NCBI GenBank assembly: GCA_905214345.1
Contig: CAJMLV010000013.1
Span: forward strand, 1-64,000
DNA length: 64,000 bases
Direction: 5' to 3'
Origin: an uncultured bacterium
Lineage (GTDB): Bacteria > Bacillota > Clostridia > Oscillospirales > Ruminococcaceae
A program made the translations under genes and the position numbers. The notes under the pieces were generated by a model. That model did no database searches and was not told the origin of the DNA. It was given only the letters and a program-made list of their open reading frames with translations. Every line of letters begins with the position of its first letter. Positions within the stretch are counted from its first letter, which is position 1. This document shows positions 32,876-42,056 of the stretch, piece after piece.

Positions 32876-35233
32876 TCAGATTTCCCGGGCAGAAGCTTCG
32901 GCAAAAAAGCTGCGCAGTGCCGGGTCCAGCGTTCGGGTACAGGGCAGCGTACAGATGGCCTCGGCCCGCTTGTCCGCACTGTGGCTGCCTGCAAAGAAGC
33001 GGAATTCCCCCGCTTCCAGCTTCCAGACACCGTGCTCATCCGGGAATGCAAACTGATCCATACGGAAGGTGAACCGCACCCTGCGGGCCTGCCCTGCCGG
33101 GACCATGACCCGGCAGACACCCACCAGCTGCTGGGCGGGACGGATAATTCCCGCCAGGACATCCCGCCCATAGAGCTGCACCACTTCTTCGGCGTCACGG
33201 TCCCCCACATTGCGCACCGTGACCTGCGCCTCGGCGCTGCCGTCGGGCGACACCTCAAGCTCCATATCGGAGTATTCAAACCGGGTATAGGTCAGACCGT
33301 ACCCGAAAGGACGCAGCGGCGTATTGGAGGAGAACATGTACCCGTCGCGGTTCAGCGCACCGGCCGCAAAACTTTCTCCCGTGGAGCCGCAGTGCTCGGC
33401 ATGGAACACCGGGGCGTGCCCCGCCGAACGGGGCAGATCCACCGGCAAGCGTCCGGCAGGCGAAAACACACCCGCCACTGCGTCGGCAACGGCCTGTCCG
33501 CCCCATGTGCCGGGCATATAGGCTTCCAGCACGGCGGCCGCATGGTCATAGATCCACTGGCTTGTCAGGGGGCGACCATCGGTATGCACCACGGCGGTGC
33601 GGGGATTGGCCCCGATCACTACCCGGGCCAGTTCTTCCTGGGCCCCCGGCAAATCCAGGGAAGCACTGTCATTGCCTTCACCGGTGTTGCAGTGCCGTCC
33701 CCAGCCATTTTTGCCGCCCACACACAGCAGCACCGCGTCTGCCTCTTGGGCGGCACGGCATGCCGCTTCCAGATCCTGCCGGGCAGGGTCCAGATAATCG
33801 CATCCCTGCGTCCAGCTGCAGTGCGGAAAATGTTCCTGCATGGCCTCAAAGATGGTTTTAGCCCGGGGGCACGCCCGGCGCACAGCGCGGTCGGTGGCTG
33901 CCAGATCATACTTGCGCCGGGGCGCGGCGGTGGCCGTCACCCCTGCCATCTGGTCGCTGTCGCCGGTGACCTGGAACATTTCCAGCATGGAAGGCAGGGT
34001 GTAGCCGCCGTACAGAAGGCGCAGGCTGCCTGCGCATGGCCCGATCACCGCCACCTTCATTCCGGGGTTCAGGGGCAGCAGACCATCGTTTTTGGTCAGG
34101 GTCAGGGTCTGGCGCGTGGCCTTTTGTTCGGCTGCGGAAGTATCCGCAAAGGCGTCGGAATATCCCTCCCACTGGGGCATTGGGTCCTCAAACAGGCCCA
34201 GCTCATACTTCAGTGTCAGCACCCGGAGAGCAGCCCGGTCCAGCCAGGTAACGTCGGCCCGGCCATCGCGGAACATCTGCACCAGGTCATCGGCATAGCC
34301 CAGGCGGTCGGGCAGTTCCATGTCCAGCCCTGCCTGCAGACATTCCAGGGCCGCCGATGCAATATCGGGGGATACCGCCAGAATATCGTCCAGCAAGCGC
34401 TGGATGGAGCGGTAGTCGCTGACCACCACACCATCAAAGCCCAGCTGGTTGCGCAGCAGATCGGTAAGCAGGGCACGGCTGGCACACACTGGACGGCCCT
34501 CCCATTCGGAATAGCTGTTCATCACCGCCCGGATGCCCCCCTGGCGGATGGCAGCCTCAAAGGGTTTGGCAAAGACTTCCCGCAGTTCCCGGGCATCGGC
34601 CACCGTGCGGGTCAGGTTCAGCCCGCCCGCGGTCTGGGAATACCCCAGAAAATGCTTGGCCGTGGCCGCCACCCCCCGGCGCAGGTCATCCCCCTGCAGT
34701 CCCCGGGTAAAAGCACAGCTCATCATGGCGCACAGGGTAGGGTCCCCGCCGTAAGTTTCATTCACGCGGCCCCAGCGCAGGTCCTTGGCCACATCCAGCA
34801 CTGGGGAAAGGGCATGCAGAATTCCCATAGCCCGCATCTGACGGCGGATGATGTCCGCCATCCCCTGCACCGTGTCGGGATCAAAGGTCGCCCCCAGACC
34901 GATGGAGGTGGGAAAAAGGCAGGTATCCGGAACCACCGGTCCGCTGAGAGCTTCGCAGTGGAACAATGCCGGAATGTGCAGCCGAGAATGATCCATGACA
35001 TACTGCTGCACCTCCCGCAGACGGCGGGACAATGCCTGGGGGGTACAGCGGATGTCCATGAGGGCAATTTCTCCGATACCGCCGCGCAGGTCTTTTTCGG
35101 CCAGGTCTTCCTCACAGCCGGAGAGCAATGTGCACCCCAGCTGGCGCACCTTTTCTTCCAGCGTCAGCCGGGAGAGCATATCTTCCGCCCGGCGGCGCGC
35201 CTGGGCCGATACCAGTTTGTTCTGTATATTCAT
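32876..35233 (-). CDS. GH3-family glycosidase (beta-glucosidase-like)
   Basis: 785 residues, cytoplasmic. The N-terminal GH3 barrel contains LRWGRVNETYGGDP, ATAKHFLGYSQ and GFDGVVVSDYRSIQ, whose Asp is the nucleophile. The second alpha/beta domain contains AVIGPCAGSL and DAVLLCVGGKNG, and the C-terminal fibronectin-type domain ends VWKLEAGEFRFFAGS. Family members remove beta-linked glucose, xylose or GlcNAc. It overlaps the GH38 stop by 4 bp (ATGA), so the two enzymes are made together, suggesting sequential trimming of one glycan carrying alpha-mannose and a beta-linked sugar. Confidence 0.92.
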   Translation of the reverse strand: MNIQNKLVSAQARRRAEDMLSRLTLEEKVRQLGCTLLSGCEEDLAEKDLRGGIGEIALMDIRCTPQALSRRLREVQQYVMDHSRLHIPALFHCEALSGPVVPDTCLFPTSIGLGATFDPDTVQGMADIIRRQMRAMGILHALSPVLDVAKDLRWGRVNETYGGDPTLCAMMSCAFTRGLQGDDLRRGVAATAKHFLGYSQTAGGLNLTRTVADARELREVFAKPFEAAIRQGGIRAVMNSYSEWEGRPVCASRALLTDLLRNQLGFDGVVVSDYRSIQRLLDDILAVSPDIASAALECLQAGLDMELPDRLGYADDLVQMFRDGRADVTWLDRAALRVLTLKYELGLFEDPMPQWEGYSDAFADTSAAEQKATRQTLTLTKNDGLLPLNPGMKVAVIGPCAGSLRLLYGGYTLPSMLEMFQVTGDSDQMAGVTATAAPRRKYDLAATDRAVRRACPRAKTIFEAMQEHFPHCSWTQGCDYLDPARQDLEAACRAAQEADAVLLCVGGKNGWGRHCNTGEGNDSASLDLPGAQEELARVVIGANPRTAVVHTDGRPLTSQWIYDHAAAVLEAYMPGTWGGQAVADAVAGVFSPAGRLPVDLPRSAGHAPVFHAEHCGSTGESFAAGALNRDGYMFSSNTPLRPFGYGLTYTRFEYSDMELEVSPDGSAEAQVTVRNVGDRDAEEVVQLYGRDVLAGIIRPAQQLVGVCRVMVPAGQARRVRFTFRMDQFAFPDEHGVWKLEAGEFRFFAGSHSADKRAEAICTLPCTRTLDPALRSFFAEASAREI

Positions 35234-38200
35234 GACTGTTCCTCCCTGACAGGATAATAAAGTTTGAGGGTTTTGATCTCAAAGGGGGTAAACAGCAGCG
35301 GCCGGGCCAGGTCCAGAGGTTCCCGGGGCTGTTCCATCATATCGCACACCTCGGCACGGGTCACCTCAAAGCCCGCATACAGCCGCGCGGTGCTGCGGGA
35401 ACCTTCACATTCATACAGGCGCACCACCAGGGCGTTGCAGGCATCCTCACAGGGCTTTACCGTTTCCACCACAATGTTAGGCGCATCTGCCCACAGGAAG
35501 GCCGCCTGTTCCAGCGCCCCCGGCACCGCCAGGGGAAGGCGGTCAAACCGCATGCCCATGCGGGCCGTATCGGCGGAGAATCCGCTGTGGGGAATGATGC
35601 CGTAGCGGAAGGTATATACGCCCCGATCCCCCCGCTCGTCGGGGCGGGTACCGCCCTTGGCCAGGGTCAGGGTCAGGGTGCCGCCTTCGGCACTGACACC
35701 GTATTTGCCGTCGTTCACCAGGCACAGGCCCCGGGACGGTTCGGAAAGATCGGTGTAGCGGTGATTGCACACCTCAAACATGGCCTGTTCCCGGGTGTTG
35801 TTGCGGGTGGTGGGCCGCTGGATGCAGCCGAACTGGATTTCATGCCGTGCAAAACCCGCCCGCACATTGGTGCGGAAAGCGGTTTTCAGCAAGCGGTGCT
35901 TGTCGCTCCAGTCCAGACGGCAGTCCCACTCCACCAGCGGAGATTCCCGGTGAAACACCACGTCCTGCACCAGGATGGAATGGTCACACACCTCATACTT
36001 GCAGCGGATGCGGAATTCCAGCGGGCCGTCGGCCACAACGCTTCGCTCCAGCAGCCGTGCGTCGGAGTGGAGCTTCATCAGGCAATCGGCGTCGATGTCC
36101 CAGCCGTCCCAACCGGCAGACACATCCTCCCCGAAGATCAGTTCATTGAAGGGACCGTCGCACCATTCCATGCCGTCGGCCAGCGTGACCAGGGAGGTAA
36201 TGAACCCACGGGCATCGAAACGCACCCGCAGGTGAGGCGTGGTAAGGGTGTCCCCTTCCAGCCGGAACGGCGACGGGGCCGTTGTCCTCTCCGCCGGGGT
36301 CAGCGGCACCACCGCTGTGCCCAGCGGGGGCAGTGTCAGCCCGAAAACCGCCGTAACCCGGCTGCCGTCGGGACGCTGCACATCCTGCAGTTCTACACCG
36401 GGCAGGGGGGTTGCCATCCCCCGGGTGTCGGGCAGGTAGCAAACACTCGTGCAGGGTTCATCCAGAGGATTCCACAAAGTAAACACCGGTTCCGCCGCTG
36501 CGCCTCCCGCAGCCGCCATCAGGCGGTGTTCCGCTTCCCGCAGCAGCGCCGCCATCTCCGACAGGCACTGGTCATGGGCGGCGGCAATGCAGCTGCCGGG
36601 GAGAATATCGTGGAACTGGTTGACCAGCAAGGTGTTCCACAGCCCCCGCAGGGCCTCGCCCGTTGCGGCACGACCATGGCGCACTGCGGCTTCACATTCC
36701 ATCAGTTCCAGCATCCGCAGGGCATTTTCCGCCATGCGGTTGTTTTTCTTGATCTGCTGTTTGTTGGTCAGCGTTCCCCGGTGCAGTTCCAGGTACAGTT
36801 CTCCGTCGTATTCCGGCAGGTTCCGGGCATTTTCTTCCAGACGGTGCATGAAGCCGCTCACCGAGTCGTAGGACACTTTCGGGCAGCCTTCCAGATCTTG
36901 CAGGCGGCGGGCGGCTTCGATCATCTCAAACTGCGGGCCGCCCCCGCCGTCCCCGTAACCGAAAGCGATCAGCCGCTTGTCCGATGCCTGTTTGCAGCGG
37001 ATGCAGTCCCTGTACCCCACACCGTCCACCCGTTCCAGCAGTCCCGCGGCATCGGGCCAGGTATCGATGACAAAAAAGTGGGTCAGGACCTGGGACCCGT
37101 CGATGCCCGTCCAGCGGAAGGTATCATAGGGGAAGTCGTTGGTATCGTTCCACGCCAGCTTGGTGGTCAGGAAGTACTTCACCCCGAATCCCCGCATGAT
37201 CTGGGGGATGGCGGCGCTGTACCCGAAGGTATCCGGCAGCCAGAAGGCATCGGACAGGATACCGAAGCGGCTTTGGGTGTACCGCTGCCCCCACAGGAAC
37301 TGCCGCACCAGGGCTTCGCCGGAGGGAATGTTGCAGTCACACTCCACCCAGACCGCGCCGTTGAGTTCGTACCGTCCTTCGGCCGCCCGGCGGCGCAGTT
37401 CCGCAAACACGGCGGGATAGTCCCGTTCCATCCGCCAGGTATGGTAGGAGGCGCTCTGCACAAACCGGTATTCAGGATACTGATCCAGCAGGCTGAACTG
37501 GTTGGATGCGGTACGGGCGATCTTGCGCACTGTCTCTTCCAACGGCCAGAGCCAGGCCGTATCAATATGACTGTGTCCCACCAGAGACGCCTGGGGTGCG
37601 CTGTCCCCATTGTGCCGGGCCAGCGCCGGGGCCATGGCCTGCCGGGCCGCCGCCAGCGAAGCCCTCCATACCGCCGGTTCGGCAGCAGCGGGATCAAGGC
37701 AGAGTACGCGGTGCACCCGGGTCAGGGTATTGAGCACATCGGCCCGCCGGAAGGAAGATTCCGGCAGCTTGTCCGCCAGCTGCAGCAGGATACGCAGATC
37801 CAGCAAAAAGTCCAGCACATCCTGCTGTTTGGTACACACCGAAAGACCTTTGGCCGTGAACCGGAAATCCGAACGGGGCCGCTGCTCGAAAGGCTGCTCC
37901 CCGACCACATAATGCCCGGCATAAAATTCCACATGCAGCCGCAGGGTTTTCCCTGCCTGCGCCCGGGCGCAGATACAGTTGCAGTAGTGGTTGCCGTGGC
38001 GTGTCACCACGATTTTGGTGGCAAATGTGCCGTAGGGCGCACCGTCGACCCACAGCATGGCTTCGTACCCACCCAGGTCCGGGCGCAGATAGATGGTCTG
38101 CCCGTCCAGTTCCGGCGGCACGGTAAAATCCGCCAGGAACCAGCAGGTCATGCCTTCTCCGCCCCATTGGGTGCCCCGGGCACGGTGTTCGGGCGCTTCA

Positions 38201-38355
38201 AACAGCGATTCATCGGGGATGGCGTGCAGCCGCCGGGATGTTTCATACATCCGGAACGGCAGCTGTACCACCGGAACAAAAACATAAGGTTCGTAGGTTT
38301 CCAGCGCGCGCCGCAGTTTGGCGAGCAGCTTACGATTTTGCGCATCGTTGAGCAT
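35230..38355 (-). CDS. GH38-family alpha-mannosidase
   Basis: 1041 residues, no signal peptide. The GH38 catalytic domain contains VGHSHIDTAWLWPLEETV (zinc-binding His/Asp), the nucleophile block FWLPDTFGYSAAIPQI (first Asp) and the helical middle domain around NQFHDILPGSCI. The C-terminal beta domains are intact and length is usual for bacterial cytosolic alpha-mannosidases. The ATG at 38355 follows GGAAGGAGG; a longer open start at 38424 has no such site. First gene of a two-gene operon with GH3, divergent from the YesM/YesN-ABC operon. Confidence 0.93.
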   Translation of the reverse strand: MLNDAQNRKLLAKLRRALETYEPYVFVPVVQLPFRMYETSRRLHAIPDESLFEAPEHRARGTQWGGEGMTCWFLADFTVPPELDGQTIYLRPDLGGYEAMLWVDGAPYGTFATKIVVTRHGNHYCNCICARAQAGKTLRLHVEFYAGHYVVGEQPFEQRPRSDFRFTAKGLSVCTKQQDVLDFLLDLRILLQLADKLPESSFRRADVLNTLTRVHRVLCLDPAAAEPAVWRASLAAARQAMAPALARHNGDSAPQASLVGHSHIDTAWLWPLEETVRKIARTASNQFSLLDQYPEYRFVQSASYHTWRMERDYPAVFAELRRRAAEGRYELNGAVWVECDCNIPSGEALVRQFLWGQRYTQSRFGILSDAFWLPDTFGYSAAIPQIMRGFGVKYFLTTKLAWNDTNDFPYDTFRWTGIDGSQVLTHFFVIDTWPDAAGLLERVDGVGYRDCIRCKQASDKRLIAFGYGDGGGGPQFEMIEAARRLQDLEGCPKVSYDSVSGFMHRLEENARNLPEYDGELYLELHRGTLTNKQQIKKNNRMAENALRMLELMECEAAVRHGRAATGEALRGLWNTLLVNQFHDILPGSCIAAAHDQCLSEMAALLREAEHRLMAAAGGAAAEPVFTLWNPLDEPCTSVCYLPDTRGMATPLPGVELQDVQRPDGSRVTAVFGLTLPPLGTAVVPLTPAERTTAPSPFRLEGDTLTTPHLRVRFDARGFITSLVTLADGMEWCDGPFNELIFGEDVSAGWDGWDIDADCLMKLHSDARLLERSVVADGPLEFRIRCKYEVCDHSILVQDVVFHRESPLVEWDCRLDWSDKHRLLKTAFRTNVRAGFARHEIQFGCIQRPTTRNNTREQAMFEVCNHRYTDLSEPSRGLCLVNDGKYGVSAEGGTLTLTLAKGGTRPDERGDRGVYTFRYGIIPHSGFSADTARMGMRFDRLPLAVPGALEQAAFLWADAPNIVVETVKPCEDACNALVVRLYECEGSRSTARLYAGFEVTRAEVCDMMEQPREPLDLARPLLFTPFEIKTLKLYYPVREEQS

Positions 38356-38412
38356 GGAGCACTGCCTCCTTCCGCGGTCCGCAACGGGGGCATGACCGCC
38401 TGTCCTGTTTCC

Positions 38413-38440
38413 ATCATACGGCATGAAAAAGCCCCTGCAA
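38413..38440 (-). promoter_or_regulatory. Probable promoter of the GH38-GH3 operon
   Basis: Minus strand TTGCAG (38435-38440), 16 bp, TATGAT (38413-38418). The divergent YesM gene has a TATAAT at 38518-38523 but only a weak -35. Confidence 0.5.
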
Positions 38441-38546
38441 AGACACAGATAAAAAAATAGTTATTCAATATAAAAAATTCATTATCGCAAACCGCGCCAC
38501 TCCTCCGCGTTATCTTGTATAATAAAATAGGAAAAAGGGGGGTTGT

Positions 38547-40334
38547 ATGTTGAAATACACCAGAAAAAAGGGCTCACCGCTCTCGTTCAGTCTGCCGCGC
38601 AGGCTGCTGGCGTCTTTTTTGGTTTTTGTGCTGACCATATACGCCGTGGGCATGGTGGTATGTGTCTGGCTGGGCCGCAATGCCGCCGAGCAGGTGCGGC
38701 AGGGGTATGCGTCCCGGGTGGATTCACTGGCAGAACAGCTGGACGCTGAATTTGAACGCATCCATCTGCAGATCAACTACGCCATCACCCGCCCGGACAT
38801 CCAGCACCTGGGACTGATCCAGTCCACGGCCACCTTCTCGGAAATTTACGATCTTGTGAGCGAAGTTTCCGAATTGATGTATGCCCTGCAGAATTCCAGC
38901 GGCCTGATTGAGAACGCCAGCGTCTATCTGCCCGGCTTGGACCGCATCATCTGGGCGGACGGCACCTTCCGCGCCCCCACAGAACAGGACCGTGCCTTCA
39001 TCCAACTGTACGCCGGCAAAACCGATTGCCGGCAGCTCATGACACAGAGCGAGGAGCTGTATCTGGTTTCGGATTCAGCCCGCCCCATCGGGGGAACCGG
39101 CAGTGCCATGATCCGGGTACAGCTGTCCCGCCGGGCCATGACGGAATGGTGTGACCTGCTCTCCAAAGACACCCGCATCTGCCTGTTCGGCGCCCGGACC
39201 GGAGATTCCACGTTTGTTCTGACCACCGGCGATCTGCCGGACCCCGACAACGACATCACCGCCGATCTGCAGAAGACCGCGCAGGAAGGCGACCCGCCCC
39301 TTATGGACAGCGTATCCGTCAACGGCCGGGAATGTCTGCGCTTTGCGGCGCCGGTGGGGTTGTGCGACCTCTGGGTGGGCGGCTATGTCAGCGAAGCCAC
39401 CCTGAACAGCACTTCCCTGCCCTTCTGGCTGTGGCAGGTCATGCTGACTGCCTTTTTGCTGCTGGAAGTGGGGCTGTTTTTCTACATCATCCGCAAGATG
39501 ATCTCCCAGCCGATCAACCGTTTTGTCTCCACCGCCCAGAGTCTGGAGGAGGAAGGCGTGTTCCAGATGTCCGAGCAGCCCACCCATGATATGGACTTTC
39601 TGTACCAGGCTTTCGTGGGCGTCAGCGCCAAGCTCAAAGCCTCTTTGGAGCAGATCTACAACGACAAACTGTTGGCCTATCAGTCGGAGATCAAGTTTTT
39701 GCAGGCCCAGGTCAACCCCCACTTTCTCTACAACAGCTTTTATCACCTGTACCGCATGGCCAAGATGGAGGACAACGAGGGCGTTGCCGAACTGAGCCGC
39801 CGGCTGAGTTCGTACTACCGCTACATCACCCGCAGCGACCAGAATGTGGTGCCTCTTGCGATGGAGTACGAAAACATCCAGGATTACACCGAGATCCAGA
39901 CCATCCGTTTCGGAGACCGCATCCAGGTGGATTTGGAACCGCTGCCCGCGGAATTTGTACAGCTGGACGTGCCGCGGTTTGTGCTGCAGCCCCTGTTTGA
40001 AAATGCCTACAACCACGGGGTGGAAAAAATCACCGCCGGGCGCATCCGTCTGCGTTTTGAGCAGAAACCCGACGCCCTGGTGCTTCTTGTGGAAAACAAC
40101 GGTTCCTGCTCCGACGAGGAACTTGCCTCTCTGACCCGGTATCTGGAAAGTACCGAGTCCGGGCAGAAGATCACGGCACTGAAAAACGTCAAAGGCCGCA
40201 TGCACCTGCTGGGCGGCGACCTGACCGTATCCCGCGGGACGCTGGGCGGATTCTGCGCCGCCCTGACCCTGCCGCTGAAGCCAAAAAACACAAACAACGA
40301 GGAGGCGGACAATGTACACACTGTTGGTTGTTGA
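38547..40334 (+). CDS. YesM-type sensor histidine kinase
   Basis: 595 residues. A membrane helix at about 20-43, an extracellular sensor domain (about 45-285), a second helix (about 290-312), a HAMP-like segment (ISQPINRFVSTAQSL) and the cytoplasmic His_kinase/HATPase domains. The phospho-acceptor His is in the short-type motif QAQVNPHFLYNSFY near residue 391, and the N-box is LQPLFENAYNHGVEK. Such kinases monitor sugars outside the cell and control the neighbouring importer. AGGGGGG precedes the start. It overlaps the response regulator by 23 bp. Confidence 0.92.
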   Translation: MLKYTRKKGSPLSFSLPRRLLASFLVFVLTIYAVGMVVCVWLGRNAAEQVRQGYASRVDSLAEQLDAEFERIHLQINYAITRPDIQHLGLIQSTATFSEIYDLVSEVSELMYALQNSSGLIENASVYLPGLDRIIWADGTFRAPTEQDRAFIQLYAGKTDCRQLMTQSEELYLVSDSARPIGGTGSAMIRVQLSRRAMTEWCDLLSKDTRICLFGARTGDSTFVLTTGDLPDPDNDITADLQKTAQEGDPPLMDSVSVNGRECLRFAAPVGLCDLWVGGYVSEATLNSTSLPFWLWQVMLTAFLLLEVGLFFYIIRKMISQPINRFVSTAQSLEEEGVFQMSEQPTHDMDFLYQAFVGVSAKLKASLEQIYNDKLLAYQSEIKFLQAQVNPHFLYNSFYHLYRMAKMEDNEGVAELSRRLSSYYRYITRSDQNVVPLAMEYENIQDYTEIQTIRFGDRIQVDLEPLPAEFVQLDVPRFVLQPLFENAYNHGVEKITAGRIRLRFEQKPDALVLLVENNGSCSDEELASLTRYLESTESGQKITALKNVKGRMHLLGGDLTVSRGTLGGFCAALTLPLKPKNTNNEEADNVHTVGC

Positions 40335-41943
40335 CGATGAGCCGAATATTGTGGAGGGACTGTCCAGCCAATTCGAGCAGCGCTATGCAGACAGCGTCAT
40401 CGTATTGAAATCCTATTCCGGCGAACACGCCCTTTCCGTCATCCGCAACAATAAAGTGGATGTGATCCTTTCCGACGTGCGCATGCCCGATGTGGACGGG
40501 CTGGAGCTGATCCGCGAAACGGAAAAGCTGTGGCCGCAGGCCCGCTTTGTCTTTTTGAGCGGCCTGGATGAATTCGACTACATCCATCAGGCCTCGAAAT
40601 CTTCCATCTACCGCGGCTATTTGCTGAAGATGGAAGGCGACGAAGTGGTGATGGAAAAGGTGGACAGCATGATCGAGCAGTGCGCAGCCGACCAGCGCGC
40701 CGAGGATGAGCGGGGCCGGATGCACGCTTTTGTGCAGCGTGCCGCGCTGGAAAGTGCCCTGCGCGGGGGCGGGTCCTGGCAGGATTTCACCGCCCAGACC
40801 ACCTCGTTTTCCCTTGCCATCGACACCGGGCGCCCGGTGTATCTTGTGCTGGGCAAGTGTCTTTCCGGGTTCGGCGCCGACGGGCTGAAAGCCACCGAAC
40901 GCGCCGCCATTATGCTTGCCAGCCAGGCACCCGGCCTTGTGTTTGAATCCCTTTTGCCCGAAGACGGCACCCTTGTCTGGATCCTGCAGGAGCGTGAACC
41001 CGGGCAGACCAAAGGGCGGCGGTACATCCACGCCCTGTTCGGCGCCATCCAGCAGCAGCTCAACGATTCTTACGGCCTGTCCGTCGGCATGGTGGTGGGA
41101 GACGCCACCCCTTTTGACAACATGCTGGAACAATACGGGCGGCTGATCAACATCTACTATCTGGTGGCCCGCAATACCGGCCGCCTTGTGATCGTGGACG
41201 AGAGCGATTATGCGGGGGCACTGCTGAACAAAGAAAAAAGCGTTCTGCAGGAGCGGTTTCATTTCTCGGTTTTCAGCCACAAGCTGGACCAGCAGCTGCG
41301 CACCGGAACCCCCGAGTCCACCGCTGAACTGTTTGCCGAGTATTTCCACACCCCCGGCGGTGCTCTGCTCCACCCGGAAACCATGCAGTCCGAACAGCAG
41401 CTCACCCTGTTCACCCAGATACTCGCCTTTCTGCGGGAGAGCGACCTGGGCGGCGACTATGACAAGATGCTGGCCGGGATGATAGACGGTTTTCTGCACG
41501 GCGACGCAAGGATGTGCTCGGAGGCTTTTGTGGAAAACCTGGCCATGTTCTGCGGCGACCTGTGCCGCCGCCGGGCCGAAAACGAGGCCCACAACACCCA
41601 GACCATCGTGCAGCGCATCAACCGATACATTGAGGACAACATCGAGGACTATAACCTTTCCTTGACCGAACTGGCCCGTATGACCGGGTTCAACCCGTCT
41701 TACCTTTCCCGCTTGTACCGCATGCACACCGGCAAAAAGCTTTCCGAACAGATCGACGAAGTCAAACTGCGCCATGCCCAAAAACTGATTTTGTCCGGTG
41801 CCATGACCAAAAATGTGGCAGAGCGCACCGGCTTTGCCTCCCCGTCCGCCTTCATCCTGTTCTTCAAACGCAACACCGGCCGCACACCCCGGCAGTTCTT
41901 TGAGGAACACCAGACCGCTTCTTCCGGTGGTATCGAGAAGTAA
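40312..41943 (+). CDS. YesN-type response regulator, AraC-family
   Basis: 543 residues. Receiver domain 1-120 with the acidic pair DDE at 8-10 and phospho-Asp in VILSDVRMPDVDG. A middle region (about 140-420) precedes the C-terminal AraC/XylS double helix-turn-helix (DYNLSLTELARMTGFNPSYLSRLYRMHTG and AERTGFASPSAFILFFKRNTG). Partner of the preceding kinase. It probably activates the ABC importer downstream and perhaps the divergent GH38-GH3 and GH89 operons. Confidence 0.92.
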   Translation: MYTLLVVDDEPNIVEGLSSQFEQRYADSVIVLKSYSGEHALSVIRNNKVDVILSDVRMPDVDGLELIRETEKLWPQARFVFLSGLDEFDYIHQASKSSIYRGYLLKMEGDEVVMEKVDSMIEQCAADQRAEDERGRMHAFVQRAALESALRGGGSWQDFTAQTTSFSLAIDTGRPVYLVLGKCLSGFGADGLKATERAAIMLASQAPGLVFESLLPEDGTLVWILQEREPGQTKGRRYIHALFGAIQQQLNDSYGLSVGMVVGDATPFDNMLEQYGRLINIYYLVARNTGRLVIVDESDYAGALLNKEKSVLQERFHFSVFSHKLDQQLRTGTPESTAELFAEYFHTPGGALLHPETMQSEQQLTLFTQILAFLRESDLGGDYDKMLAGMIDGFLHGDARMCSEAFVENLAMFCGDLCRRRAENEAHNTQTIVQRINRYIEDNIEDYNLSLTELARMTGFNPSYLSRLYRMHTGKKLSEQIDEVKLRHAQKLILSGAMTKNVAERTGFASPSAFILFFKRNTGRTPRQFFEEHQTASSGGIEK

Positions 41944-42056
41944 ACAGAACGCCATTTGATGTCAATAGCTATTGATTGAAACCAGCCTGTGCAAAAGATA
42001 CAATAAAGACAACAAAACCCCACCGGAAAATGTTCAACATGAAGGAGGAGTACACT

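Noticed and set aside
35587..38460. Very long plus-strand open frame (957 codons) opposite the GH38 gene
   Set aside because: It is antisense to a clearly recognised enzyme, has His/Gln/Gly-rich unnatural composition and no ribosome site. Long antisense frames are expected at this GC content.
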